A DNA stretch of 64,000 nt from Haloquadratum walsbyi J07HQW2 (GCF_000415985.1 NZ_KE356561.1:1833893-1897892), one strand, 5' to 3'. Positions 1-9,955 are shown, counted from the stretch's first letter. Numbers and translations are program-made. Notes: generated by a model not told the origin, from the sequence alone.

Positions 1-698
1 CAAGAGTAATCGAAACTAAGGATAGACTGCCTAACCGTTATTTGATAAGTCCGATGTAGTCGTCCCGTGCGGTTATTTGACACGGTAGAAATACGGCATA
101 GTTGACATTTTCTCCGCCCGTCGACGAAGATTTCTCAAAGAGGAATTCACGATTGCGCGGTTCCTCGGTTCTCACGGACGCGGGCGCGGACCGTCGAGGG
201 AAGCCACTCAATTATGACCGAGAGTGTGCCGTCCAGCGCATGGAGCTCTATCAACGGAGCCTGAGCCTTCTCACTCGGACACGCCGAGCGGGTCACTGAG
301 ACGACTACGAAGACTAAGATGAATACGACTGCGAGTCGCAGTCGCAGTCGCAGTCGTAGTCGCAGTCGTAGTCGCAGTCGCAGTCGCAGTCGTAGTCGTA
401 GTCGTAGTCGCGGAGTTAATTGGGACGTGACGGACTGGGATCGTCTTGCGGATTTGTCACCACGAAGCGAGACACGACGCGACACGCCGAAGTCGGGATG
501 TCGTCGCAGACGACAGTCGCCATCAAGGGAACTCGGATGAATTATTATCTAAGAGGAACGAATGAATTCCTGTCGGATTCATCCCCGTCACAAAGGACGG
601 GAACTCGGGCTTTCTCCTTGATTTCAGTAATAGTGTCATAATTACCCACTCCTTTAGCAATACTGCTGTGATATGAGTTGTATGTACCTATTTCGCCA
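1..698. other. gene-poor leading region
   Basis: I see no credible gene here. The open frames on both strands are short, run across each other and are dominated by a hexanucleotide array at 334-411. No tRNA, transposase or known motif is visible. The left flank of the window cuts whatever lies upstream. Confidence 0.5.
334..411. repeat. AGTCG(C/T) hexanucleotide tandem array, 13 copies
   Basis: Thirteen consecutive 6-bp units alternate only in the last base (C or T), so the array is a degenerate microsatellite. Because six is a multiple of three it stays open in several frames: one plus frame reads Ser-Arg repeats and a minus frame reads Leu-Arg repeats. These frames look like by-products of the repeat rather than genes. 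Confidence 0.9.
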
Positions 699-1343
699 TT
701 ACAGCGGCTCAACAAGGTCGTCAAGCGCAGCCCGGGGATCGTCTGCTTTGGCAACCCCAGACGCAAGGAGAATACCACTTGCACCAAGATCACCGGCAGC
801 GGCGACATCATCGCCAGAGGAGACCCCGGCTCCACAGTATACATTGACTGTCGTATCGATAGCAGCTGCCGACTCAACAGCATCAGAAACAATATCTGGA
901 TCTGCGGTCGCAACAGACACATCTCCACCAATAAGTGCTGGTGGTTCAACAGCAACACTGTCCGGGCTAAGTGCTGTCGCCGCCCCAATCTGTGCTGGGT
1001 TATTTGCACACACACAAGTATCGAGTTCAGCACGCGATGCTGCATTGACAGCTTTATCGATATCAGCGAGTCTAAGTCGTCGTTCAGAGTGATTGATTAG
1101 CGTTCCAGTCGCTCCTGCGTCGGCAACAGCTTCCGCGAGTGTGCTACCAGTATGGCTCCCGTGGTCGGTCGGACTAACATGCTGTGCCCATGTCTCGATA
1201 CCAGTATCCGCAACGCGTGTAATATCAGCTGTCTGTGGAGATACTGCAATACGAACACCAGACTCATCGGCGACATCTCGGGCTACATTCGCGATTTTGA
1301 GTGGATCACATGGATACGCTTTGAGATTGATTAAAATGAACAC
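699..1343 (-). CDS. tpiA: triosephosphate isomerase
   Basis: Interconverts dihydroxyacetone phosphate and glyceraldehyde 3-phosphate in glycolysis and gluconeogenesis. The 214-residue length fits the short archaeal form. The N-terminal strand carries the substrate-binding Lys8 (INLKAY), the NHSERR motif at about 84-89 holds the conserved Ser and Glu, and the catalytic Glu is at about 133 in VEPPALIG. A phosphate-binding YCGAGVSSG loop follows near 168. It stands alone on the minus strand with a gene-poor stretch downstream. Assignment is confident. Confidence 0.95.
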   Translation of the reverse strand: MFILINLKAYPCDPLKIANVARDVADESGVRIAVSPQTADITRVADTGIETWAQHVSPTDHGSHTGSTLAEAVADAGATGTLINHSERRLRLADIDKAVNAASRAELDTCVCANNPAQIGAATALSPDSVAVEPPALIGGDVSVATADPDIVSDAVESAAAIDTTVNVYCGAGVSSGDDVAAAGDLGASGILLASGVAKADDPRAALDDLVEPL

Positions 1344-1576
1344 AATACCGACTCGACAGCGGAAGATAAAATAGATTCATATCTGAGTGAGATATTTGAT
1401 CAGGTCGTTGATATGGTTGGAAATCAAATCGAGCCCTCTATACGAGAAAATAAAATAGGGAGCAAAGCGGCTTCACGAGTTAAAATTGAGGTTAAATAGT
1501 AAGTGGGTGTCGATGACTCAAAAACTCAGTATATGATTACTGATTTGATAGAATCTGACATGACGTTCATGTGATA

Positions 1577-2128
1577 TCAGTCTTTTCGCTTGACGACATC
1601 ACCAAGGGTTGTGGTTGTAGAGGAGCCACCTGACCACTCATCGTCGTCGGTATCTGTCCCTTCGACGAGTGAAATATCAAGACGCCGTTCAATTTTCTCC
1701 CGAACGTCATCAGATGGAAGAATATCACTTCGTTCAATTTTCCGGATGAGACTTGCTTTTTCATTTAAAGAGTCAGCAAGGTCTTCCTGACTGAGATTTC
1801 GCGACTCCCGAGCCTGTCGTATCCGGTCATCGTAGTCAGCGGCAATCTCGTCCATATTGTCAAACATATCACGACGGCGTGAAGATCCGCCGCTTGTTGA
1901 GGTCGAAGATGAGGTCGTGTTCCCAGTCGAATCTGCTGTCGACTCATCAGAGCCAGAACTTGAGCTTGATGTTGAGTACTTTGTCGAGGCTGATGAACTC
2001 GACTCAGTGCGGACCTCGGTTCCGAACCCCTTACAATCACCACAGAGTTCGAGTTCGGCCCCTTCGACTTTCACTGTCGTTAGTGACGATTGATCACTGC
2101 CACACATCTCGCACTGAGGCATGTTCAA
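1577..2128 (-). CDS. MBF1-like helix-turn-helix protein
   Basis: Archaeal multiprotein-bridging-factor-1 family protein of 183 residues. The N-terminus has a zinc-binding ribbon (CEMCG near 6-10 and CGDCKG near 31), then a Ser/Thr-rich flexible linker of about 45 residues, then an HTH_3 domain at about 100-160 (ARESRNLSQEDLADSLNEK). Homologues are thought to bridge or modulate basal transcription; no specific target can be read here. The start is uncertain between two ATGs six bases apart; the inner one (MPQCEMCG) matches the usual family start. Confidence 0.88.
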   Translation of the reverse strand: MNMPQCEMCGSDQSSLTTVKVEGAELELCGDCKGFGTEVRTESSSSASTKYSTSSSSSGSDESTADSTGNTTSSSTSTSGGSSRRRDMFDNMDEIAADYDDRIRQARESRNLSQEDLADSLNEKASLIRKIERSDILPSDDVREKIERRLDISLVEGTDTDDDEWSGGSSTTTTLGDVVKRKD

Positions 2129-2181
2129 ATCCTAATCAAGGGAAGGATATAAACGATACGCCAGCACTGTCTCAACAAAGT

Positions 2182-2796
2182 CTAGAGGTCACTCCATGCA
2201 CCCCAAAATCGTTGGATAGCTGTCAAATGACCAACGATTGCGAAGAAAAGCAGTAGCCAGCCAATAACACTGAGACCAAGATATCGTGTTGGTACGGTTG
2301 GAAGCGTTGTCATAGCGGCAAGCACACCCGTAACTCCGATTAGTGCAAGGCGATCCGCTCGTCCAACAAGTCCTCCATACTCGCGACCTAATCCGACGGC
2401 TTGAATTTGTGTTCCAAGATATGACGTCATTAAAACGCCGGTGACCGCCGCAAACCCAAGTGCGTAATCATTAGATCCAGCAGCAAGTCCAATAATCATG
2501 GCAATGTCAGCATACCGATCAAGCACGTGGTCAAGAAGGTCACCACCCTCAGAGGAGACCCCACGTTCTCGTGCCAGCGCTCCGTCGACTAGATCAAGCC
2601 ACCCATTCCAGAAAACACAGACTGCACCGAGTATATATGTATATCTACTTGCGACTCCGAATGCTCCGCCGGCACCAACGGCAAAGCCAAATGCAACGAC
2701 ACTGACACCGTTGGGTGATACCCCGAGACGATCGGCAGCGTCAATAAACGGGTCCAGGAGTTTGTCTGCAACGGCACGATATTGGTCAAGTGTCAT
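2182..2796 (-). CDS. CDP-alcohol phosphatidyltransferase family membrane enzyme
   Basis: Integral membrane enzyme of 204 residues that transfers a phospho-alcohol onto a CDP-linked lipid in membrane lipid synthesis. The family signature D-x2-DG-x2-AR-x(n)-G-x3-D-x3-D is complete at about 68-91 (DLVDGALAR ... GGDLLDHVLD), so the metal-binding Asp residues are present. Five or six hydrophobic segments surround it. In archaea such proteins include archaetidylinositol phosphate synthase and archaetidylserine or archaetidylglycerol synthases; the alcohol acceptor cannot be decided from sequence alone. It lies just downstream of the AK6-type kinase and hisC on the same strand. Confidence 0.88.
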   Translation of the reverse strand: MTLDQYRAVADKLLDPFIDAADRLGVSPNGVSVVAFGFAVGAGGAFGVASRYTYILGAVCVFWNGWLDLVDGALARERGVSSEGGDLLDHVLDRYADIAMIIGLAAGSNDYALGFAAVTGVLMTSYLGTQIQAVGLGREYGGLVGRADRLALIGVTGVLAAMTTLPTVPTRYLGLSVIGWLLLFFAIVGHLTAIQRFWGAWSDL

Positions 2797-2851
2797 AGAG
2801 GAATCACGAGTGTTAATTACGTTTTACCGCACCTGATTGCTATCTATGGTA

Positions 2852-3364
2852 TTATAATGCCGCGGTGTAGTCGATAACACCAACGCGTGGTGATCGATTC
2901 CCATCATGAATAGCCATTATTTCGTCGGCGATCTCATCAGGTGATCGATCGGTTGTATCTATTTCCCAGACGTGCTCTTTTCCATGATGATGGATAGCTT
3001 CTGAAAGAAGGATATCAAGTGCTTCGCTTTCGACATTCTCTTTTATTGATGATGCTGACTCATTGGATTCTTGAAGACGACGTTCAAGTTCTTCAGGATG
3101 ACATCGGAGGACAACAACACCATCAACATCAAAGTAATGAGCTAGGTGTGATTCAATGATACCATTCCAATCACCAAGCCACGTACTGACTGATTCAAGA
3201 TCAACGACAAGTGAGTCACGCTCTTCATCGCGCGTTGTGGTAAGTTCCGTCTCATTTTCATGAATGATCTTATTTAGATGTGTGACTGGTATATTGACGT
3301 GTTCGGTAACGGTTGTTTTACCAGTACCAGGCGTTCCGGTAACCGCAAGGCGTGATTGTGTCAC
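2852..3364 (-). CDS. AK6/Fap7-type adenylate kinase
   Basis: Small P-loop nucleoside monophosphate kinase of 170 residues. The Walker A motif GTPGTGKTT lies at about 11-19, followed by a short NMP-binding region and a C-terminal Arg-rich lid (RCHPEELERRLQES). Eukaryotic Fap7/hCINAP relatives act in small-subunit ribosome maturation, and archaeal members are assumed to be adenylate kinases with a similar role. The start ATG overlaps the hisC stop by four bases (ATGA), which indicates translational coupling. Confidence 0.85.
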   Translation of the reverse strand: MTQSRLAVTGTPGTGKTTVTEHVNIPVTHLNKIIHENETELTTTRDEERDSLVVDLESVSTWLGDWNGIIESHLAHYFDVDGVVVLRCHPEELERRLQESNESASSIKENVESEALDILLSEAIHHHGKEHVWEIDTTDRSPDEIADEIMAIHDGNRSPRVGVIDYTAAL

Positions 3365-4488
3365 GGTCGTCCAACCTCCGTCTCAACACCCGACTCAGCA
3401 GCCGTTGTTGTTTCAATATCTGCAATGACCTCTGAAAGGACATCAACAGCTGCTTTGGTCTGCTTGCGTGTTCCGGATGAAACCCGAACACATTCTGGGA
3501 GTCCAAAACTCGTTGTGTCACGAATAATAACACCTTCTTGTTTTGCAGCCTCGGCAACGGCAGCTCCATCGCCAACTTCACATAAGACAAAATTGCCACC
3601 AGACGGCCATGTTCGAACATCAAGTTCTTTCCGATAGTACTCACGCGACCAACGGGCAGTCTCAATCGAGTGCTCAACGTGTGATTGGTCGTCAATCGCA
3701 GCCAGTGCGGCCTGACAGCCGGTTTTGTTCGCAGCAAATGGTGTATTTATCCGCGCGTATGCATCCGCCCATGACTCAGGGACTGCGGCATAACCAATTC
3801 GTAATCCAGCAAGCCCATATGCTTTTGAAAATGTCCGAAGAACAGCAATATTATCATGTTCTTCAATGAGCTCAATCGCTGATGGGTTATCACTGTACTC
3901 TCCATATGCTTCATCAATAACAACGAGCGTGTGATCGTTTACCCCCTCAGCTAACGTCGTGATCTCTGAAATTGGTAGTTCCGATCCAGATGGATTATGT
4001 GGTGTTGTAACGTAAAGTAGCCGCTCATCATTGTACTGTGCAAGAATATCGCTAGCGCGTTGTTGGAAATCTTGAGCCTTTGAGATTGGATATGTGTTAA
4101 TATTGCCATGATGATATCGTGCGGACATCGGATAATATGAAAAGCCTGGCTCGGAGATAAGCATCGTATCATCAGGTGTAAGGAATGCCCGCGAAAGGTA
4201 ATCAATCGCCCCATCAGCCCCAGGGCTTACCCAGATTTGCTCGGGAGAAAGTCCCCAATGGTCTGCAACCCGTGCTGTAAGGTCGGTGTGTGAACTTTTT
4301 GGGTATGTATTAACAGTCTCTGCGGTGTCGGTAATTGCATCAACAGCGGCTGGACTTGGTCCGTGTGGATTTTCATTTGAGGAGAGTTTAATCAACGAAT
4401 CAGGATCAACGTCGAGCTCACGAGCCACCTCTTTTGTCCCCCGACCAGGGACATATGGCTCATGCATGGAGAGATCTCTCGGTTGCAT
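3361..4488 (-). CDS. hisC: histidinol-phosphate aminotransferase
   Basis: PLP-dependent fold-type I aminotransferase of histidine biosynthesis, converting imidazole-acetol phosphate to histidinol phosphate. The 375-residue length is typical. The N-terminal SNENPHGPSP motif sits at about 37-46, the PLP-contacting IDEAYGEYS at 191-199, and the Schiff-base Lys at 222 in TFSKAYGLAGLR. It overlaps the kinase gene downstream by four bases. A second histidine gene, hisG, lies about 48 kb away, so the pathway genes are dispersed. Confidence 0.94.
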   Translation of the reverse strand: MQPRDLSMHEPYVPGRGTKEVARELDVDPDSLIKLSSNENPHGPSPAAVDAITDTAETVNTYPKSSHTDLTARVADHWGLSPEQIWVSPGADGAIDYLSRAFLTPDDTMLISEPGFSYYPMSARYHHGNINTYPISKAQDFQQRASDILAQYNDERLLYVTTPHNPSGSELPISEITTLAEGVNDHTLVVIDEAYGEYSDNPSAIELIEEHDNIAVLRTFSKAYGLAGLRIGYAAVPESWADAYARINTPFAANKTGCQAALAAIDDQSHVEHSIETARWSREYYRKELDVRTWPSGGNFVLCEVGDGAAVAEAAKQEGVIIRDTTSFGLPECVRVSSGTRKQTKAAVDVLSEVIADIETTTAAESGVETEVGRP

Positions 4489-4709
4489 ATCTAACTTCTG
4501 TTGCCCACTGGACTTTATCCTAGCGCTTGAGCATGTCCGAACGTCCGGGTATCTTCACTCTCTTATCATATACCACACTACACCGCACTATACTACTCAA
4601 CAATTTTCTGTTGATACAGACGGTTATTAGTTCAGTATATCCAGAATAATCATGTAATCATAATATAACCGCCTCATCTTGGAGTGTTGGTGAAAACATC
4701 ATGGAGATG

Positions 4710-6356
4710 TTATAATGTAGCAAAAATGGCATCAGCTGCCCGTAAGGATAACGCTGCAATGGTCAACGTTGGATTCATTGCACCGCCTGTCGGGAAGACT
4801 GAGGAGCCAATAATCCAGAGATTTGATAATTCATGACTACGGCAGTCGGCATCAACAACACTCTTGTTTGGATTCGTGCCCATCCGTGTTGTCCCCATTT
4901 GATGATACGCTGGTCCCGTTGCGTCTGGTCCAACAGTCCATTCGATTGATGCCCCGAGTGTTTCAAGAATTCGTCGTTGAATATCATTTGCTCGACGGAT
5001 TGCACGGCTGGTTCGGTCGTCGATTGACCACTCAATGTGTGGAACAGGATTGCCGTGCTCATCGGTCTCTGAGTCGTTCAGTGTAATCCGATTCGATGCG
5101 TGAGGTAACTGCTCAATGAGGCCACCAACAGCAATGTGATTTCCGTATGACGTCTGCAACTGTTCAAGTAGTTCATCGCCCCATGTATCGGCTGTAAGCG
5201 CTTCGTTGACGGGCGACGGACCTGCATAGTTGAGAAATTCAAGTTTGACTCCCTCAACAGGGGATGTATCATCATAGAACTGATGACACTCGCTTGTATT
5301 GAACCCGACGTGATTCTGCCGTGTCGGTTGGTCAAGCCGACCACCAACTCCAGCGAAGAGATGATCGGTGAAGAATCGACCAACGGCACCGGATGTGTTG
5401 GCAAGTCCGTCTGGATACTGCTTCGATTGTGATAATAATAATAATCGCGCGTTCTCAACGCCACCACAGGCAAGGACGAATCGCTGTGCAGACTGATGAT
5501 ATTCAGTTCCATCAGGAGTCAGATACACTGCGTGATTGATGATCTCACCTGCATCATCATGGACAAGTTCTTGAACAGGAGCCCGATCAATGACACGAGC
5601 GCCAGCTGCTCGTGCCTTTTGAACATGGGACTCAGCAGTATATTTAGCGCCTGACGGACAGACAGGTTTGCACGTTCCATATCCTTGACATGCTGCTCGT
5701 CCATCATACCGTTCTGAATTCCGGGCATTTGGTACTGAGTGCATGTCGATACCAAGTGTTTCACAAGCTGGGGCAAAGATGGAATCCGAGTGAGAGGGTG
5801 GAAACGGTGGAAGCGGATATGAGGTCTCACGTGGCGGTGCATATGGATTATCGATTGCACCGGCAACACCGAGTGCTGACTCCGCAGCCTGATAATATGA
5901 GCGAAGATCGGCGTAATCAATCGGCCAATCCACCCCGACGTCGTATCGAGTATTCATCTCAAAATCACGTTCATGAAGTCGCATAACCATACCCTGCCAG
6001 TGAAGTGTTGACCCCCCAACACCTTTTACACGTGCTGCATTCAACGGATAACCACGTCCCGTTGTTGTGTACGCATCACGTTGACCACCCATCTCCCACG
6101 GATCACTCATTCCTGGTCGAATGTGTTGTTCTTGCTGAGTGAGACGATCCGCATCGGAGAACTCTGGACCTGCCTCCAGAATTACAACGTCTAGATCTTG
6201 CTTTGCAAGTTGATACCCAATGAGTGCACCCGCTGGTCCTGCACCGACGACACAGATATCGGCTTGTTGTGTTGGTGTCCGGTCTTGTTCATCAGTTGCA
6301 ACGTCACTGGTATTATTAGTACCCAGTGTCGCCGACATGTTTGGTGGGTCACTCAT
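4710..6356 (-). CDS. GMC-family oxidoreductase (large subunit)
   Basis: FAD-dependent glucose-methanol-choline family dehydrogenase of 548 residues. The N-terminal Rossmann motif VVGAGPAGALIGYQLA is near 36-51 with a following LEAG; GGSTLHWQGM at about 114-123 is the second GMC signature; and the C-terminus has the conserved YHQMGTTRMG and FPTGGAMNPTLTIAALSLR segments with the catalytic His/Asn region. A Cys-rich CQGYGTCKPVCPSGAKY segment resembles those of gluconate, fructose and related sugar dehydrogenases. It has no signal peptide; the gene upstream (4 nt gap) encodes a Tat-signal partner, suggesting export as a complex. The substrate is unknown. Confidence 0.9.
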   Translation of the reverse strand: MSDPPNMSATLGTNNTSDVATDEQDRTPTQQADICVVGAGPAGALIGYQLAKQDLDVVILEAGPEFSDADRLTQQEQHIRPGMSDPWEMGGQRDAYTTTGRGYPLNAARVKGVGGSTLHWQGMVMRLHERDFEMNTRYDVGVDWPIDYADLRSYYQAAESALGVAGAIDNPYAPPRETSYPLPPFPPSHSDSIFAPACETLGIDMHSVPNARNSERYDGRAACQGYGTCKPVCPSGAKYTAESHVQKARAAGARVIDRAPVQELVHDDAGEIINHAVYLTPDGTEYHQSAQRFVLACGGVENARLLLLSQSKQYPDGLANTSGAVGRFFTDHLFAGVGGRLDQPTRQNHVGFNTSECHQFYDDTSPVEGVKLEFLNYAGPSPVNEALTADTWGDELLEQLQTSYGNHIAVGGLIEQLPHASNRITLNDSETDEHGNPVPHIEWSIDDRTSRAIRRANDIQRRILETLGASIEWTVGPDATGPAYHQMGTTRMGTNPNKSVVDADCRSHELSNLWIIGSSVFPTGGAMNPTLTIAALSLRAADAIFATL

Positions 6357-6360
6357 CTGA

Positions 6361-6966
6361 TTATTGAGTTGAATCAGTTGTCATATCAGCACGTTGATAG
6401 CTTTTAGTACCACCAGGATGTCCTGCTGGATTCTCAATACCAACAAGACGTCCTCCTGTCGGCGTCGTGTAGAGTGCATACAGGAGGTCATCAATGAGAT
6501 AATATCGAATTTGCTCAGAGATTGTTCCATCACTGACTGGGTCCGCCGTATTGACGCCAAGATTGGTAAGCAGTTCATCTGCAGTTACTAAATTAACCGC
6601 AGCATACGGCGTATCATGCCAGTCGCGGGCAACTGCGTCAAGCTCGGCTGCTGTATCAGCAATGCCCTGGCGATACTCCGGTCGATTAGCTGTTCGTGCT
6701 TGAGTGTACCGCGTAACAAACTCATGTCGATTTTCAACAGCGCTTGGATAGATAACAGCTGCAACAGCGTCAAGTAAATCAATAACTGCTTCGCTGAGCC
6801 CCTCAGTGGCTGTAGTATCTTGCCTGCGCACCGGCGATACGGTCTTCGATACTAACTCACCGGACGAACCATCGGAATCAGCCATCTCAAACGACATCGC
6901 ACCAGCTCCAACACTAACACCAGCAGCCGTCAGTGCAGCAATTATATCACGTCGAGTCAGTTCCAC
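6361..6966 (-). CDS. gluconate 2-dehydrogenase subunit 3-like protein with Tat signal
   Basis: A 201-residue protein with an N-terminal twin-arginine signal: TRRDIIAALTAAGVSVGAGA at residues 4-23, that is, RR followed by an Ala/Gly-rich hydrophobic stretch. The mature part resembles the small subunit 3 of periplasmic gluconate-type dehydrogenases, with an AVIYPS segment and a C-terminal GGTKSYQRAD-type tail. It immediately precedes the GMC large subunit. In this family the small subunit is thought to chaperone and carry the FAD subunit through the Tat pore; that role is inferred here from gene order. Confidence 0.8.
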   Translation of the reverse strand: MELTRRDIIAALTAAGVSVGAGAMSFEMADSDGSSGELVSKTVSPVRRQDTTATEGLSEAVIDLLDAVAAVIYPSAVENRHEFVTRYTQARTANRPEYRQGIADTAAELDAVARDWHDTPYAAVNLVTADELLTNLGVNTADPVSDGTISEQIRYYLIDDLLYALYTTPTGGRLVGIENPAGHPGGTKSYQRADMTTDSTQ

Positions 6967-7024
6967 GCTGATGGATTAGGCAAGCCTAAACTTAGATATT
7001 GTGTCTGAATACGAAGTCGCTCAC

Positions 7025-7756
7025 TCAGGGAATTCGGACATCGTGTGTAAGTGTCCCAATTCCCTCAATCCAAATATCAATATGATCGCCATCAGAGAGC
7101 GCTGCAACGCCACTGGTCGTCCCCGTTGAAATAATGTCACCAGGTTCAAGCGTCATATATGTGGTAATTTCTTCGATCAATTCAGGAACGGAGAAGATGA
7201 GTTCACTCCGAGTTGAAGACTGTCGTGTTTCACCGTTTACCCGCAACTCAACAGTGGCATCGGCTGGTACCTCATCTGGGGTTGCCAATACCGGACCCAT
7301 CGGGGCAGCATTATCGAATGCCTTGCCACGGACCCAATTTTGTTCACGATCTTGATCATCACGATTTGAGAGATCATTGAGACAAGTGAAGCCAGCAACG
7401 TATTCCATCGCATCAGCAGCAGAAATGTGTCGTGCCTGTGTGTCTATGACGACTGCTAATTCTGCTTCATGATCAATCCGCTCCTTATTCGATGGTAGCG
7501 TAACTATGTCGCCGTGTCCCGCAGTAACATTTGGAGGCTTTAGAAACAGCAGTGGTCGATCCGGAATGTTCTTATTCCGTTCTTCAGCGTGATCAGCATA
7601 ATTTAATCCGACGCAAACAATCTTTGTTGGATTGCTTGGTGGCAAAATACTCACCATATCAGTTTCATATGTTGTATTACCGAAGGAAACATACTCACCG
7701 TGCCAGGTGCCGTTTCGGATGGATCCTGCTGGGTCTTGAAATCTCACTCGATGCAT
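7025..7756 (-). CDS. fumarylacetoacetate hydrolase family protein
   Basis: FAH-fold enzyme of 243 residues. It shows the family core CVGLNYADHAEE (about 49-60), LFLKPPN (about 70-76), the metal-binding residues in IDHEAELAVVI (about 92-102), and the C-terminal LEPGDIISTGTTSGV. Members act as 2-hydroxyhepta-dienedioate isomerases, acylpyruvate hydrolases or oxaloacetate decarboxylases in aromatic and other catabolism. No catabolic neighbours help choose between these, so only the family is assigned. Confidence 0.9.
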   Translation of the reverse strand: MHRVRFQDPAGSIRNGTWHGEYVSFGNTTYETDMVSILPPSNPTKIVCVGLNYADHAEERNKNIPDRPLLFLKPPNVTAGHGDIVTLPSNKERIDHEAELAVVIDTQARHISAADAMEYVAGFTCLNDLSNRDDQDREQNWVRGKAFDNAAPMGPVLATPDEVPADATVELRVNGETRQSSTRSELIFSVPELIEEITTYMTLEPGDIISTGTTSGVAALSDGDHIDIWIEGIGTLTHDVRIP

Positions 7757-7865
7757 ATCAATCCGCTCGTATTGCAGAGGAATGCTTCTTTCCCTTCAGT
7801 TTCATTATAATAAGCATACGAAAATCAGGTGAATAAGATATCTTACGATTCATACATGAGACACA

Positions 7866-7876
7866 TCTTTTAGTAC
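7866..7876 (+). promoter_or_regulatory. probable TATA element of the UPF0173 gene
   Basis: A TTTTAGTA sequence lies about 33 nt before the ATG of the following gene. That spacing places transcription start within roughly 10 nt of the start codon, the leaderless arrangement common in haloarchaea. Assigned by position and composition only. Confidence 0.4.
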
Positions 7877-7905
7877 CGGTCTGTAAATAATATTAATCGA
7901 TAACA

Positions 7906-8619
7906 ATGGAACTCACCTGGCATGGTCATTCCACATGGCATATTGACGTTGATGGGACAACGTTTCTGATTGATCCATTCTTTACAAATCCACATACAGA
8001 GCATGAGCCTGCAGATATTCCGACGCCGGATTATGTATTGTTAACACATGGACATGCTGATCATATTGGTGATGCCGATGCATTCACTGATACGACTGTT
8101 GTTGGGGTCCCAGAGATGACTGGATATATGGAATCAGAAGTTGGATTTAGTGATTCTATCGGCATGAATATCGGGGGGAGCGTCGATTGTGGTGACGCAT
8201 ATGTGACGATGCACCGTGCGGACCACACAAACGGGCTAGAAACCGATTATGAATACAGTATCGGTGTTCCAACTGGGTACATTATTAGCGATAGCAAACC
8301 AACGCGAACATCAGATGCTGATTCAACGAGCTTCTATCATGCTGGCGACACAGGATTAATGTCGGAGATGAAAGATGTTATTGGTGCATATCTTGAACCG
8401 GATGCGGCTGCACTTCCGACAGGTGATCACTTTACCATGGGACCAACACAGGCTGCAATTGCTGCGGAGTGGTTAGATGTTGATCATGTATTCCCGATGC
8501 ATTATGATACGTTTGGTCCAATTGAAATTGATATTAACGAACTCGTCGATGGGGTCGCCGCAAGCGGCACTGACGCCGCAGTACACGTGCTTGATGGGGA
8601 TGAGACATTCACTCTTTAA
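7906..8619 (+). CDS. UPF0173 metal-dependent hydrolase (metallo-beta-lactamase fold)
   Basis: A 237-residue metallo-beta-lactamase superfamily protein. The HGHADHIGD metal-binding motif is at about residues 48-56, HAGDTG near 145 and the last metal-ligand His in [10 protein letters not shown] near 204. The first residues ([11 protein letters not shown]) are typical of the UPF0173/YtkL group. The physiological substrate of this group is not established. The gene is isolated on the plus strand between minus-strand genes. Confidence 0.9.
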   Translation: MELTWHGHSTWHIDVDGTTFLIDPFFTNPHTEHEPADIPTPDYVLLTHGHADHIGDADAFTDTTVVGVPEMTGYMESEVGFSDSIGMNIGGSVDCGDAYVTMHRADHTNGLETDYEYSIGVPTGYIISDSKPTRTSDADSTSFYHAGDTGLMSEMKDVIGAYLEPDAAALPTGDHFTMGPTQAAIAAEWLDVDHVFPMHYDTFGPIEIDINELVDGVAASGTDAAVHVLDGDETFTL

Positions 8620-8755
8620 TCATTTTTCGATGAAGTAAGCACGAAATTGCCCCGATTAACTGGTTTGAAACATTCAGAATCAACTACGTTCATTAGCTGA
8701 TCATAGACGAGTTGTGCTGGTAGAGCATGACTCATACTCACTTGAGGGAATTGGA

Positions 8756-9568
8756 TCATTCAAGTGATTCTAACACCGGTTCAAGCTCACCAAGTGACGG
8801 AATAATATGATCGGGATCGATTGAAGAATCCTCAGTATCTGCAGCGTCAGTGACTCCAGTCTCAACGAGCACCGTCTGCATTCCAGCCTTATTACCAAGA
8901 GCAATATCAGTGTCAAGTCGGTCACCGACGACGAGAATATTCTCTGGTGGAAGCCCCAGTCGATTAATCGCCATTTTGCGAGCAATTTTACTTGGCTTAC
9001 CGAGGACAGCGACTGGGTCACGACCGGTGACGTTCGCAATTGCACCGATGATAGCCCCAGATCCAGGTATATCTCCCTCCGCAGCTGGAATAACAATATC
9101 TGGGTCAGTCCCAAGAAATGTCACATCGTCATCTGCGAGAATTTTAAGACATGTAGAGAGCGTATTATAATCGAATGAGCGATCAATTGACGCCACGAGG
9201 ACATCAGGCGAGCTTTTTATTTTGCTATCATATGCCTGAATATCTGTGACTGATAATCCATCAGCAGCAAGTAATTCAAAAAGACCTGCTTCTCCAACGA
9301 CAGCGATGCTGTCATTATTGTGATGCTCGAGAAGATACCGTTTAGTCACTGTACCAGCAGTCAAGACCTCTGTTGCATCAACAGCAAACCCAGCATTCTC
9401 AAGTCGATGCTCGTACGCTGTCGGTGGTTCTGTCGGATTATTTGAGACAAATAATCGCTGAAGTCCACGGTCAGCAACGGTCATTACCCCACTTACCGCA
9501 CCAGGCAGTGGTTCCGAACCTCGGACTACTGTCCCATCAACATCAAAAATAATCCCACGTACTGTCAT
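8756..9568 (-). CDS. HAD-superfamily phosphatase, NagD/4-nitrophenylphosphatase type
   Basis: HAD hydrolase of about 270 residues. Motif I is FDVDGTVVRG at the N-terminus, with nucleophile and acid/base Asp. Motif II is VSNNPTEPP. The type IIA cap lies in the middle, and the C-terminal LGKPSK (motif III Lys) and VVGDRLDTDIALGNKAGM (motif IV) are clear. This layout matches NagD and archaeal 4-nitrophenylphosphatase proteins. I chose the ATG directly before TVRGIIFDVDG; an in-frame ATG eight codons upstream is also possible. Confidence 0.9.
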   Translation of the reverse strand: MTVRGIIFDVDGTVVRGSEPLPGAVSGVMTVADRGLQRLFVSNNPTEPPTAYEHRLENAGFAVDATEVLTAGTVTKRYLLEHHNNDSIAVVGEAGLFELLAADGLSVTDIQAYDSKIKSSPDVLVASIDRSFDYNTLSTCLKILADDDVTFLGTDPDIVIPAAEGDIPGSGAIIGAIANVTGRDPVAVLGKPSKIARKMAINRLGLPPENILVVGDRLDTDIALGNKAGMQTVLVETGVTDAADTEDSSIDPDHIIPSLGELEPVLESLE

Positions 9569-9592
9569 TGAATCGGGATAGTTTCGAGACAC

Positions 9593-9955
9593 TGTTGAAG
9601 ATAGCGACTACTTATCTTCTCAAAACTGATATGATACTATAATTTGAGACAAAAATGCCGATATAGAGTGTCTTTCATAGATACTATAGTGAGTATTCAA
9701 CTCATGCATGCGTGTTGGTCTTGTGCAATTTGTGGGTAGTTGTGACGCCTATGTATTTTTTATACGATTTCATAAATCAGCACTGTCGTAATTATTGAGT
9801 GCTCTAAACACGGAGCTGTTAGCCGGAATACACGCATGACTTTGTTACTCGTCATAATCCTCAATGTGGAGAAACCCCTAATATAGTATCTTATGCGCTT
9901 AATAATTGAATGTGGAAGAACTGTTATGTCGTAGCAGATTGTAATTTTTGTTACA
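9593..9955. other. AT-rich intergenic region
   Basis: About 360 bp between the divergently transcribed HAD gene (minus) and a zinc protein (plus). It is AT-rich, with no supported ORF, RNA gene or repeat. It must contain both promoters, but I cannot pick them confidently. Confidence 0.5.

Noticed and set aside
319-540. Ser-Arg repeat open frame at the start of the window
   Set aside because: It exists only because the hexanucleotide array stays open in several frames; nothing else in it is gene-like.
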